Shown one piece after another: positions 63,558 through 64,000 of a stretch of 64,000 nucleotides of DNA. The DNA is from Mycteria americana (lineage: Eukaryota > Chordata > Aves > Ciconiiformes > Ciconiidae). Position 1 is the stretch's first letter. Every line of letters starts with the position of its first letter. A program made the translations under genes and the position numbers. Location of the stretch: contig NC_134368.1 of assembly GCF_035582795.1 (NCBI RefSeq), positions 41,903,501 through 41,967,500 on the forward strand, in the 5' to 3' direction. The notes below the pieces were generated by a model. It saw only the letters and a list, made by a program, of their open reading frames with translations, searched no databases and was not told the DNA's origin.

Positions 63558-64000
63558 GTAAGCAAAAAAAAAAAAAAAAGTGTCAGCTGGACATAGTAAA
63601 AATAATTATTAGATTTTAAATTTGTCTCAACATGTGCTTTTTGTCATTCTAACCTTCACAAAGGTTTCCTGAGTTAAATGAGGTTTGACATAGGGGAAAC
63701 GTGAATATAGTTTAAAAATGTGTTATTCTGGATTTCTAATTCAGGTATTAGTGGAGATTACTACATACACAAGTGTGCTTGGTACAAGTATACATGTGTA
63801 TTACTACACACCTGTTGTTTGATATAACATGGGGAAAAAAACAGGGACTTGTCTTCACTTCTGTATTAGCTCAAAGCACATCTCAAATGTTTGTATTATT
63901 ACTTCTCTGAACTTCAAACTAGTATCTAGCTTGAGCAAACAAGCCTATTTAGCTGAAGCTCCAGGTAGAAAGGGATGAGAACTCATCTTAGTAGATGAGT
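63558..64000 (+). other. FBXO8: FBXO8 intron 2 (start)
   Basis: Begins with GTAAGC and a long A run, then AT-rich sequence to the window edge with no further exon recognised. Confidence 0.75.

Overview
The window is vertebrate and almost certainly avian nuclear DNA. It is AT-rich, with long introns and intergenic space, GT-AG exons, CR1 LINE copies ending in the octamers typical of bird CR1, and solo LTRs of an endogenous retrovirus family common in bird genomes. From memory the LTR type suggests a non-galliform (neoavian) bird; this is inference. No prokaryotic feature is present.

Layout. 1-9.6 kb is a repeat-rich left end: one solo LTR (2238-2781), a decayed plus-strand CR1 (about 4798-6495) and a minus-strand CR1 with a long open reverse transcriptase frame (about 7545-9585). 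The two CR1 copies face each other as a large inverted repeat. 9.6-43 kb is gene desert with a second solo LTR (25604-26163), a 12-bp minisatellite (20110-20541), homopolymer runs, two small perfect hairpins and a few exon-like stretches of unknown status (the best at 11488-11593, minus). 43.2-58.4 kb is CEP44 on the minus strand. I could assemble its complete coding sequence: ten exons, 1128 nt, 375 codons plus stop, every junction in phase and bounded by GT-AG. 57.95-59.0 kb is a CpG island that appears to be a shared bidirectional promoter with an ETS/CRE composite site. FBXO8 runs rightwards on the plus strand from this island. Its first coding exon (63229-63557, residues 1-110, including the F-box) lies in the window; the Sec7 part lies beyond the right edge.

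The two genes form the conserved head-to-head CEP44/FBXO8 pair. CEP44 encodes a centriole and microtubule protein; FBXO8 encodes an F-box/Sec7 ubiquitin-ligase adaptor. They are linked by the promoter, not by a shared pathway. I found no previously undescribed system that I can defend. The most unusual items are the nearly perfect 12-bp minisatellite, the CR1 whose reverse transcriptase frame absorbed an 81-bp antisense CR1 tail without losing frame, the inverted CR1 pair, and an orphan exon-like GC-rich block at 11.5 kb.
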